Shown here piece after piece: positions 54,332 through 61,359 of a DNA stretch of 64,000 bases (position 1 is the stretch's first letter; each line of letters starts with the position of its first letter). The notes beneath the pieces are model-generated. The model saw nothing but the letters and a program-made list of their open reading frames with translations. It was not told the origin of the DNA and did not search any database. The stretch comes from Bradyrhizobium tropiciagri. GTDB lineage: Bacteria > Pseudomonadota > Alphaproteobacteria > Rhizobiales > Xanthobacteraceae. Made by a program: the position numbers and the translations under genes. The stretch is from assembly GCF_001189845.1 (NCBI RefSeq), contig NZ_LFLZ01000033.1, positions 29,957 to 93,956 of the forward strand, read 5' to 3'.

Positions 54332-55534
54332 ATGTCTTCCGAATCACAAATCCCCATTGCAGCAAAAGTTGCATCGCGGCGATTCGCGCGCAGCCTTGCG
54401 GCATTCTATGCCACGCTGTTCGGCATGACCGGGGTTCACCTGCCGTTTTTCACGGTATGGATGAAGGCGATCGGGATCGATGCCACCTGGATCGGCATCA
54501 TCACCGCGGTGCCGCCGGTGACGCGCTTCACCGTGCTGCCGCTGGTCACTGCAGCTGCGGAACGGCGTCAGATGCTGCGCGGCGCGATCATCGCCACAGG
54601 CTTTGCGACCGCGCTCGGCTTTGCCGTGATCGGCACCCAGCACCAGCCGTTCGTGCTGCTCGCGGTCTATGCGCTGACGTGTTGTGTCTGGACGCCGATG
54701 GTGCCGCTCACCGACGCCTATGCGTTGCGCGGCGTCAGGCAGTTCGGCCTCAGTTACGGGCCGCTGCGGCTGTGGGGCTCGGCCGCCTTCGCGGTCTGCG
54801 CACTCATCAGCGGGTTCCTGCTGCGCTATGTCGCGGAGGTCGACCTGATCTGGATCATCACGGCCGTGACGGTGCTCGGTGCGCTGGTCGGCCTGACGCT
54901 GCGGCCGCTCGGCCGCCCGGTGGCAACGGTGGCGCACGCGGCCGGTTCGCCGCGGCTGCTGCGCAATCCCACGTTCCTCGCCATCATCGTGTCATCGGCG
55001 CTGATCCAGGGCAGCCACGGCGCCTATTACATCTTCGCATCGATTGCCTGGCAGCAGGCCGGTTTCAGCGGCCTGACCATCGCGGTGCTCTGGGTGCTTG
55101 GCGTGATCGCCGAGATCGTGCTGTTTGCGGCCTCGCCGCGCTTCACGCTGCCGTCGGCGGTGCTGGTGATGATCGCGGCTGCAAGCGCCGTGGCGCGCTG
55201 GGCGATCACCGCGCAGGACCCGCCGCTTGCGGTGCTTGCGGTGGTCCAGCTCGGGCATGGGCTGAGCTTCGGCCTGACCCAGGTCGGCATCATGGGCCTG
55301 ATCGTGCATCACGTGCCGGTGCATGTGATGGCGCGCGCGCAGGGCTATCTCACCGCCTGCGGCGGCATCGTCGCGAGCACCACGGCGATCGTCAGCGGCA
55401 TGGTCTATACGCGGTTCGGGCTCGGCGTCTACGACATGATGGCGGCGATGGCGGCCACCGGTGGGCTCGTGATGTGGCTGGCGCGGAAGCGACTAACCCA
55501 CCATCATCCCCACAGCGCGGCGTCAGGCGGATAG
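54332..55534 (+). CDS. MFS transporter, HcaT/LacY-like (MFS_1_like)
   Basis: The 400-residue protein has 12 helices and the N-terminal pattern FYATLFGMTGVHLPFFTVWM of the phenylpropionate permease (HcaT) group. GPLRLWGSAAFAVCALISGF is typical for that group. It imports an unknown small molecule with protons. ATG 54332 gives MSSESQIPIAAKVASRRFAR. It is divergent from the Ala/Pro-rich gene with a 75-base gap. Its 3' end overlaps the convergent epimerase gene by 31 bases. Confidence 0.85.
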   Translation: MSSESQIPIAAKVASRRFARSLAAFYATLFGMTGVHLPFFTVWMKAIGIDATWIGIITAVPPVTRFTVLPLVTAAAERRQMLRGAIIATGFATALGFAVIGTQHQPFVLLAVYALTCCVWTPMVPLTDAYALRGVRQFGLSYGPLRLWGSAAFAVCALISGFLLRYVAEVDLIWIITAVTVLGALVGLTLRPLGRPVATVAHAAGSPRLLRNPTFLAIIVSSALIQGSHGAYYIFASIAWQQAGFSGLTIAVLWVLGVIAEIVLFAASPRFTLPSAVLVMIAAASAVARWAITAQDPPLAVLAVVQLGHGLSFGLTQVGIMGLIVHHVPVHVMARAQGYLTACGGIVASTTAIVSGMVYTRFGLGVYDMMAAMAATGGLVMWLARKRLTHHHPHSAASGG

Positions 55535-56505
55535 ACCAGGCTGCCCTCGTAGCGCAGGCCGTCGTCGCGGTCCTTCGCCAGCAGCAGCGGACCGTCGAGA
55601 TCGACGAAGCGCGCGGCTTGCGCGATCAGCATCGCCGGCGCCATCGCCAGCGAAGTCGCGACCATGCAGCCGATCATGATCTCGAAGCCGAGCGCGCGGG
55701 CGGCATCCGCCATCGCCAGCGCCTCGGTCAGCCCGCCGGTCTTGTCGAGCTTGATATTGACCGCGTCGTAGCGGCCGCGCAGGCCGGCGAGCGAGGCGCG
55801 GTCATGCACGCTCTCGTCGGCGCAGACCGCAACCGGGCGCTTGATCCGCGCCAGCGCTTCGTCCTTGCCCGCCGGCAGCGGCTGCTCGATCAGCGTGACG
55901 CCGGCATCGGCGCAGGCTTTGAGGTTGGCGGCGAGGTTGTGCTCGGTCCAGGCTTCGTTGGCATCGACGATCAGTTCGGACCGAGGTGCCGCCTTGCGCA
56001 CGGCGGCGATCCGCGCGCCATCGCCATCGCCGCCGAGCTTGATCTTGAGCAGCGCGCGATGCGCGGCCTTCGCGGTGGCCTCCGCCATCGCCTCTGATGT
56101 CCCGAGCGAGATCGTATAGGCTGTTGTGCGCGGCTCCGGCGCGGGCCGGCCGAGCAGGTTCCAGATCCGCTGGCCGGCGCGTTTGGCCTCGAGGTCCGCC
56201 AGCGCGCAATCCAGCGCGTTGCGGGCGGCGCCGGCGGGCATCCGGGCCTGCAAGGCGGTGCGGTCCATGCCGCCAGCGAGTGGCTCCTGCATCGCCTGGA
56301 TCGCCTTGAGCGTCGCCTCCGGCGTTTCGCCATAGCGCGGGTAGGGCACGCATTCGCCTCGGCCCATGAGGCCACCCTGGCTGACCTCGGCCACCACCAC
56401 GACCGCCTCGGTCTTGGCGCCGCGGCTGATCGTGAAGGTCCCGGCGATCGGCCAGTGCTCGATCCGGGCATTCAAGGAAATGGTCTGGGATGGGCTGGAA
56501 GTCAT
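55504..56505 (-). CDS. Dipeptide epimerase (L-Ala-D/L-Glu epimerase type), enolase superfamily
   Basis: The 333-residue protein has the enolase-superfamily barrel. The catalytic Lys pair is in LLKIKLGG and the metal ligands are in VDANEAWT, EQPLPAG and CADES. The second acid/base Lys is in NIKLDKTGG. The capping domain start FTISRGAKTE is typical for dipeptide epimerases. They isomerise L-Ala-D-Glu from murein to L-Ala-L-Glu, which peptidases can cut. A murein recycling role fits the M19 dipeptidase elsewhere in the window, but specificity varies in this family. Confidence 0.87.
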   Translation of the reverse strand: MTSSPSQTISLNARIEHWPIAGTFTISRGAKTEAVVVVAEVSQGGLMGRGECVPYPRYGETPEATLKAIQAMQEPLAGGMDRTALQARMPAGAARNALDCALADLEAKRAGQRIWNLLGRPAPEPRTTAYTISLGTSEAMAEATAKAAHRALLKIKLGGDGDGARIAAVRKAAPRSELIVDANEAWTEHNLAANLKACADAGVTLIEQPLPAGKDEALARIKRPVAVCADESVHDRASLAGLRGRYDAVNIKLDKTGGLTEALAMADAARALGFEIMIGCMVATSLAMAPAMLIAQAARFVDLDGPLLLAKDRDDGLRYEGSLVYPPDAALWG

Positions 56506-56646
56506 TTTAAAGTCTACTATTTCCTGAACCGTAGCTTGCGACGCGCAACCAACTATGGCTGGTTAGTGACAGATTCGACAAGCCGATCCGGGATCGCCGG
56601 AGATCTGCGTGAGCGTCGGCCAGCCGGCTTGAGGGGTAGGCAAAAG

Positions 56647-57780
56647 GTGAGCGGCGACCCGACACTGGAGCGGATAGCCCAAGGCGAAGGACTGGCGTTG
56701 TGCGCGGCGGGCAACTGGACCGCCCGCTTTGCCCCTGCGCTCGAGCGGATCGTCTCCGACGCCGAGAAGCTGCGCGGCAGCCGTCCCCACATCTTCATCG
56801 ACGTGTCGCAGGTCGCTAGCCTCGACACCTTCGGCGCCTGGCTGATCGAGCGGCTGCGCCGCAGCCTCAGCAATGCCGGCGCCGAAGCCGAGATCGCGGG
56901 CCTGTCCGCCAATTACTCCAGCCTGGTCGACGAGGTCCGCCGCGTCGGGCCCGCGCCCAGGGTCGTGAGCGAGGGGCTCTCGATCACGGGCATGCTCGAG
57001 CAGATCGGGCGCACCGTGGCCGGGATCGGCGGCACCATCATCGGCCTGGTCGACATGCTCGGCGCGGTGCTGGCCGCGGCCGGCAAGGTGCTGATCCATC
57101 CGCGCAGCTTCCGCCTGACCTCGACGGTGCACCATCTCGAGCAGGTGTGCTGGCGCGCGGTGCCGATCGTGGTGCTGATCACATTCCTGATCGGCTGCAT
57201 CATCTCGCAGCAGGGCATCTTTCATTTCCGCAGGTTCGGCGCCGACATCTTCGTGGTCGACATGCTTGGCGTGCTGGTGTTGCGCGAGATCGGCGTGCTG
57301 CTGGTCGCGATCATGGTCGCGGGCCGCTCGGGGTCGGCCTATACCGCCGAGCTCGGCTCGATGAAGATGCGCGAGGAGATCGACGCGCTGCGCACCATGG
57401 GCTTCGATCCGATCGAGGTGCTGATCCTGCCGCGCATGCTCGCGCTGGTGCTGGCGCTGCCGATCCTGGCCTTCCTCGGCGCGATGGCTGCGCTCTATGG
57501 CGGCGGCCTGGTGGCCTGGCTCTATGGCGGCGTCGATCCGGAGGCCTTCCTGCTCCGCCTTCGTGATGCCATATCGATCGACCATTTCATCGTCGGCATG
57601 GTCAAGGCGCCGGTCATGGCGGCGGTGATCGGCATCGTCGCCTGTGTCGAGGGGCTGGCGGTGCAGGGATCGGCGGAATCGCTCGGTCAGCACACCACCG
57701 CGTCGGTGGTGAAAGGGATCTTCTTCGTGATCGTGATGGACGGCGTGTTCGCGATCTTCTTCGCCTCGATCGGGATGTGA
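56647..57780 (+). CDS. mlaE: MlaE-family ABC transporter permease with N-terminal STAS domain
   Basis: The 377-residue protein has a STAS-like domain at about 10-110 (HIFIDVSQVASLDTFGAWLI), then the MlaE permease with SRTSTVHH-like entry, GCIISQQGIFHFRRFGADIF, VAGRSGSAYTAELGSMKMRE and the conserved coupling region EEIDALRTMGFDPIEVLILP. It forms the membrane core of a lipid transporter that moves phospholipids between the membranes. GTG 56647 has GAGGGG upstream and gives MSGDPTLERIAQG; longer in-frame starts add non-conserved sequence. mlaF follows after two bases. Confidence 0.92.
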   Translation: MSGDPTLERIAQGEGLALCAAGNWTARFAPALERIVSDAEKLRGSRPHIFIDVSQVASLDTFGAWLIERLRRSLSNAGAEAEIAGLSANYSSLVDEVRRVGPAPRVVSEGLSITGMLEQIGRTVAGIGGTIIGLVDMLGAVLAAAGKVLIHPRSFRLTSTVHHLEQVCWRAVPIVVLITFLIGCIISQQGIFHFRRFGADIFVVDMLGVLVLREIGVLLVAIMVAGRSGSAYTAELGSMKMREEIDALRTMGFDPIEVLILPRMLALVLALPILAFLGAMAALYGGGLVAWLYGGVDPEAFLLRLRDAISIDHFIVGMVKAPVMAAVIGIVACVEGLAVQGSAESLGQHTTASVVKGIFFVIVMDGVFAIFFASIGM

Positions 57781-57782
57781 TC

Positions 57783-58553
57783 ATGGCGGAGCAGGACATC
57801 GACGCCATCATCCGGGTTCGCGACGTCACCGTGCAATTCGGTAGCACGCGCGTGCTCGACGGCCTCGACCTCGACGTCAAGCGCGGCGAGATCCTCGGCT
57901 TCGTCGGCCCGTCGGGCGCCGGCAAGTCGGTGCTGACGCGCACCATCATCGGCCTCGTGCCGAAGGTCTCCGGCCGCATCGAGGTGTTCGGCGTCGATCT
58001 CGATGCCGCGAGCTCGTCGCAGCGCCGCGCCGTCGAGCGGCGCTGGGGCATCCTGTTCCAGCAGGGCGCGCTGTTCTCCTCGCTGACGGTACGCCAGAAC
58101 ATCCAGTTTCCGGCGCGCGAATATCTGCGCGTCTCGCAGCGGCTGCTCGACGAGATCATGGTGGCGAAACTGGTGATGGTCGGCCTCAAGCCCGAGGTCG
58201 CCGATCGCTATCCGTCGGAACTGTCCGGCGGCATGATCAAGCGCGTCGCGCTGGCGCGTGCGCTCGCGCTTGATCCCGAATTGGTGTTTCTCGACGAGCC
58301 GACGTCAGGCCTCGATCCGATCGGCGCCGGCGATTTCGACGAGCTGGTGCGGACCTTGCAGCGCACTTTGGGGCTGACCGTTTTCATGGTAACCCACGAT
58401 CTCGACAGTCTTTACACCGCGTGCGACCGTATCGCCGTTTTAGGGAACGGTAAGATCATTGCTGCAGGATCGATCGCCGACATGAAGGCATCGCAGCATC
58501 CATGGCTGCAGCAATATTTCAACGGCAAGCGCGCCCGAGCCGTTGTGGCCTAG
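57783..58553 (+). CDS. mlaF: MlaF-family ABC transporter ATP-binding protein
   Basis: The 256-residue ATPase has GPSGAGKSVLTRTIIG (Walker A), FQQGALFSSLTVRQNI (Q-loop with the MlaF-specific GALF), LSGGMIKRVALARALA (signature) and LVFLDEPTSGLDPIGA (Walker B), with the switch His in VTHDLDS. It powers the MlaE permease. ATG 57783 is chosen; a GTG at 57777 overlapping the mlaE stop would add two residues. Confidence 0.94.
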   Translation: MAEQDIDAIIRVRDVTVQFGSTRVLDGLDLDVKRGEILGFVGPSGAGKSVLTRTIIGLVPKVSGRIEVFGVDLDAASSSQRRAVERRWGILFQQGALFSSLTVRQNIQFPAREYLRVSQRLLDEIMVAKLVMVGLKPEVADRYPSELSGGMIKRVALARALALDPELVFLDEPTSGLDPIGAGDFDELVRTLQRTLGLTVFMVTHDLDSLYTACDRIAVLGNGKIIAAGSIADMKASQHPWLQQYFNGKRARAVVA

Positions 58554-58555
58554 CC

Positions 58556-58598
58556 CATGATCCCGAAGCGAGAAGACCGGTTTTCGGACGAGATCATG
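58556..58598. repeat. Dispersed palindromic repeat, family D, copy 3, inside the mla operon
   Basis: CATGATC and GATCATG flank GAAGCGAGAAGACCGGTTTT. It is a diverged copy of the elements at 17436 and 46448. It lies between mlaF and mlaD and may weaken or stabilise the mRNA between the two. Confidence 0.65.
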
Positions 58599-58674
58599 CG
58601 CCAACAGGGAATTCGACCGGCTCGAACGCAGGCTGACTGCGCGAAGGCCCAAGAGTGATGAACGCGAGCAATTG

Positions 58675-59544
58675 ATGGAAACGCGGGCGAACTACGTCTT
58701 GATCGGGGCTTTCACGCTGGCGGTGATCGCCGCTGCGTTCGGCTTCGTGCTGTGGTTCCAGAGCCTGCACACCACCAAGCAGCGCAGTCCATTGCGGGTG
58801 ATCTTCGAGGGGCCGGCATCCGGCCTGCGCAACGGCGGCAATGTCAACTTTAACGGTATCCGGATAGGGGAGGTGGTGTCGGTGAAGCTCGACAATCCGC
58901 GGCGCGTGGTCGCGCTGGCGATGATCGAGAACAACGCACCGCTGCGCAAGGACACCCTGGTCGGCCTCGAATTCCAGGGCCTCACCGGCGTCGCCGCGAT
59001 CTCGCTGAAGGGCGGTGAGGAGGCCGCCCCGCCGGTGCCGCTGGATGAGGACGGCATCCCGGTTCTGACCGCCGACCCCAACGCACTGCAGGACGTCACC
59101 GAGGCGATCCGCGCCACCCTGCAAAACGTCAACCGCATCGTCGCCGACAATCAGCAGTCGGTGAAGAATTCGCTGAAGAACCTCGAGGTCTTCACCGAGG
59201 CGCTGGCGCGCAATTCCGAGAAGATCGACAACGTCATGGTCAAGGTCGACGGCGTGATGGCCAAGGCCGACAATCTGATGCTGGGCCTCAATGCAATCGC
59301 CGGCGGCAACAATGGCAGCGAGCTGAATCTCATGGTCAAGTCGATCCGCGAGCTCGCCGACAATGTCGACAAGCGGACCAATTTCCTGATCAACGACGGC
59401 CGCCGCACGCTCGCCGACATCAGCCGCGCCGTGAACAATTTCGACCGCAACCCGAGCCGGGTGATCTTCGGCGGCAGCAACAACGCCGCGCCCGAGCCCG
59501 CACCGGCCCCGGCCGCAGCAGCGGGGCCGCGGCGGCGGCAGTGA
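58675..59544 (+). CDS. mlaD: MlaD-family (MCE domain) lipid-binding protein
   Basis: The 289-residue protein has one N-terminal helix (NYVLIGAFTLAVIAAAFGFV) and a periplasmic MCE domain at about 38-115 (FEGPASGLRNGGNVNFNGIR, VGLEFQGLTGVAAISLKGG). A long helical region rich in NxxVxxx repeats at about 135-260 can form a tunnel-lining coiled coil. The tail is Pro/Ala-rich. It forms the ring that carries lipid across the periplasm with MlaE and MlaF. No mlaB or mlaC gene is adjacent; the STAS part of MlaE may replace MlaB. Confidence 0.93.
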   Translation: METRANYVLIGAFTLAVIAAAFGFVLWFQSLHTTKQRSPLRVIFEGPASGLRNGGNVNFNGIRIGEVVSVKLDNPRRVVALAMIENNAPLRKDTLVGLEFQGLTGVAAISLKGGEEAAPPVPLDEDGIPVLTADPNALQDVTEAIRATLQNVNRIVADNQQSVKNSLKNLEVFTEALARNSEKIDNVMVKVDGVMAKADNLMLGLNAIAGGNNGSELNLMVKSIRELADNVDKRTNFLINDGRRTLADISRAVNNFDRNPSRVIFGGSNNAAPEPAPAPAAAAGPRRRQ

Positions 59545-59595
59545 CGTGACTGGCGAGTAAGGGCGCTGCGAGCGCGCCGCAGCCGTCATTGGGGG

Positions 59596-59674
59596 CTGTC
59601 CTAGTTAAGATACCCGCAGGGGAGGTGCTGTCCTAGTTAGGACACTCGCGGACGGGAATTAGGACACTCGTCAA
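59596..59674. repeat. Three tandem TGTCCTAGTTA-type repeats, possible IS end remnants
   Basis: CTGTCCTAGTTAAGATACCC starts at 59596, CTGTCCTAGTTAGGACACTC at 59628, and a partial TTAGGACACTCG at 59659. The middle copy contains TGTCCTA-GT-TAGGACA, a 7-bp inverted repeat. Spacing is about 32 bases. TGTCCTA ends occur in some IS families, so these may be leftover termini or a regulator array. The 548-base gap 59545-60092 has no convincing gene; a 63-residue frame at 59866-60057 is not supported. Confidence 0.5.
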
Positions 59675-60092
59675 AGTGGGTAACCCGGGATGGATCGGCA
59701 GATTGCCCGCCGTTCAGATACAATGTGATTGCGCTCACAGTGAGCGCTAGTGGGACGACTCCGGCCGCCATCTAGCCCCTGCGAGCGCGCCGGGGCCGTC
59801 TCGGACACCACTAATGATCAGTTCCGTTCTTCGGAACACCGTGCTCTCCCGGAATCCTCAAACCTGTGGATAAGAGTAAAGTAGCTCTTGCCAAGGTGAG
59901 AGCATTTCAGGGCGTGAGATTTTCGAGAATTTCCTTGGCTGGGGGCCGTAATACGCGAGCGGCCCCCTCTCGATTCAGCCGGCGCGGCGGCCTCAGCATC
60001 ACCTCCAAGGGTGCTGGGGCCATTTCTTATGACACCCTCGCTGACATGCCTAGGTGAATGCGGGAACGGTTATCCGGCCGCATACTAGCGGC

Positions 60093-60185
60093 ATGTTCGA
60101 TCAGATCGACGTCGTCGAATACGCGGTGATTGGCTTTGGGTTGATCGCCCTCGCCGTGGGCGCGGCCTGTATCCTCATGTCCTAA
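60093..60185 (+). CDS. Putative 30-residue single-helix membrane peptide
   Basis: The frame reads MFDQIDVVEYAVIGFGLIAL and then AVGAACILMS. A short acidic head is followed by one membrane helix and almost no tail. No clear ribosome site is visible. A strong hairpin with a TTTT run follows 28 bases after the stop, supporting a short transcript. Small membrane peptides of this type can be transporter or oxidase subunits or type I toxins; none can be chosen. Confidence 0.45.
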   Translation: MFDQIDVVEYAVIGFGLIALAVGAACILMS

Positions 60186-60213
60186 AGCCACCTTTTGGAT
60201 GACACGTAAACTT

Positions 60214-60247
60214 GGCCTCAGCTTGCACCCCTCGCTGAGGCCGTTTT
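60214..60247 (+). terminator. Rho-independent terminator after the 30-residue peptide
   Basis: GGCCTCAGC and GCTGAGGCC form a 9-bp stem with an 11-base loop, followed by GTTTTC. Confidence 0.8.
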
Positions 60248-60297
60248 CTTGGTGCGGTAGGTCACCCGTTCTGTCTGACCTACTTAAATGCGGCCAT

Positions 60298-60438
60298 ATG
60301 CAATCAGTGCCAGATTTGAGGGATGTTCGAATTCAGTCATATGGACGGTGTGGAGTACAGCTTCGTCGCTTCGTCGGACTGGCGGCGTTGTCTTTCGTCG
60401 CACTGGTCATCGGCGTGAGCTGCTTTCTCATCGGGTGA
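60298..60438 (+). CDS. Putative 46-residue peptide with C-terminal membrane helix
   Basis: From ATG 60298 the product is MQSVPDLRDVRIQSYGRCGV followed by QLRRFVGLAALSFVALVIGV and SCFLIG. The last 22 residues form a membrane helix, preceded by basic residues. A longer in-frame start at 60199 reads through the upstream terminator and is unlikely. A terminator similar in sequence to the previous one follows 27 bases later. No family recognised. Confidence 0.4.
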   Translation: MQSVPDLRDVRIQSYGRCGVQLRRFVGLAALSFVALVIGVSCFLIG

Positions 60439-60464
60439 CGCAATTGCCCACAAGTCGTCACTCT

Positions 60465-60498
60465 GGCCCCGGCTTGTCGCCCCTCGCTGGGGCCTTTT
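60465..60498 (+). terminator. Rho-independent terminator, related to the one at 60214
   Basis: GGCCCCGGC and GCTGGGGCC pair with one G-T wobble, followed by TTTTC. Loop and flank (CCCCTCGCTG) match the terminator at 60214, suggesting duplication of a small gene module. Confidence 0.75.
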
Positions 60499-60562
60499 CG
60501 TTGGAGAAAGCGCGGTGGGCAAAAAATCTGCCTCGTGAAAGAGGCCGCCAATTCAGGCGGTC

Positions 60563-60649
60563 TCACGCGATCAGAACATAGCCAAGCGTGACGATCAGGA
60601 TCGCGGCCCAGCCCAGCGAGATACGGAAATAGAGCAGGTCACGATTCAT
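60563..60649 (-). CDS. Putative 28-residue single-helix membrane peptide
   Basis: The minus strand encodes MNRDLLYFRISLGWAAILIV followed by TLGYVLIA and TGA. The short polar head plus single helix repeats the plan of the peptide at 60093. The ribosome site is weak. No family recognised. Confidence 0.4.
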   Translation of the reverse strand: MNRDLLYFRISLGWAAILIVTLGYVLIA

Positions 60650-60702
60650 ATGACCAAGCTAGAGAGCTATCCTGACGCCAGCCTTACAGTGAGGATGACC
60701 AT

Positions 60703-61170
60703 GTGAAAGCGATGTGCATGTGGGGGCTGATCGGCACCCTTATCATCCTGTCTTTCACGACGCTTCTAGCTTGGCGATCAGTTGGCGTGGGACGCCCATT
60801 GCAAACGCGGCGTGCTCCAGGATGTCATCAGATTCGGATCGCTGTCACGGGCCAAGCGGTCCCAGCAACTTTGGGGGCCTGTGTAGGGAAGGCTGTTGCT
60901 GGGACCATCTACCGGCCCTTTGGCGCGGTGGGCCAGGTTCCGACGGCTCTTTCAAATGAGCAAGGCGGCAGCGGCAATTGCTATGGGGCAGAGCCCCAAC
61001 ACGACGATGCCCGCGCGGAAAAGGATTTCGTCCATAACGCGATCCCCCAATCCAGACACTTAGCTTATGTTAAGATGGGAACCGTGCGCCGCCTAGTGCA
61101 GCTTGTGCCAGCAAATGCGCCGGAACGGATCAGGCACGATCAAGATCTATATGCCCAGAGCATGGACTAG
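60703..61170 (+). CDS. Hypothetical protein with N-terminal membrane helix, doubtful
   Basis: GTG 60703 with GAGGA nine bases upstream opens a 155-residue frame whose start MWGLIGTLIILSFTTLLAWR is one membrane helix. The rest has no domain resemblance and runs through a 12-bp inverted repeat at 60858-60906. It also lies opposite a tiny minus-strand peptide. Only the N-terminal helix looks real; the frame may once have been a short peptide gene. Confidence 0.3.
   Translation: MKAMCMWGLIGTLIILSFTTLLAWRSVGVGRPLQTRRAPGCHQIRIAVTGQAVPATLGACVGKAVAGTIYRPFGAVGQVPTALSNEQGGSGNCYGAEPQHDDARAEKDFVHNAIPQSRHLAYVKMGTVRRLVQLVPANAPERIRHDQDLYAQSMD
60858..60906. repeat. 12-bp inverted repeat with 25-base spacer
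   Basis: GGTCCCAGCAAC at 60858-60869 is the exact complement of GTTGCTGGGACC at 60895-60906. There is no T run. It lies downstream of the minus-strand peptide at 60952-61035 and may stabilise or end its RNA, or be a small mobile element end. Confidence 0.55.
60952..61035 (-). CDS. Putative 27-residue single-helix membrane peptide
   Basis: The minus strand encodes MDEILFRAGIVVLGLCPIAI followed by AAAALLI and TGA, with GGGGGA about ten bases before ATG 61035. The acidic head, one helix and missing tail match the other peptides nearby. No family recognised. Confidence 0.42.
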   Translation of the reverse strand: MDEILFRAGIVVLGLCPIAIAAAALLI

Positions 61171-61295
61171 GTTCATTCGCTCAATGGTTCGACCGAGAAC
61201 GCTAAGGCATGATTTCCGTTCGCTTGATCCGAACTGACGGCGGTTAGGTCATCGCGCTACAGGCGACACATCGCCTGCGAATTCAATTTTGAGCT

Positions 61296-61327
61296 AAAAA
61301 AACGGAGGCCTTTCGGCCTCCGCTTTT
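61296..61327 (-). terminator. Rho-independent terminator of the coiled-coil protein gene
   Basis: CGGAGGCC and GGCCTCCG form an 8-bp stem with a TTTC loop. On the minus strand it is followed by seven T residues; on the plus strand by CTTTT, so it may work both ways. Confidence 0.85.
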
Positions 61328-61359
61328 CATTCGCTATTCGCCATCAGCTATTCGCAAGC

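Noticed and set aside
59866..60057. 63-residue frame after mlaD
   Set aside because: It is Arg/Ser-rich, lacks a clear ribosome site and runs through a GGGGGCCG/CGGCCCCC inverted repeat; no support beyond being open.
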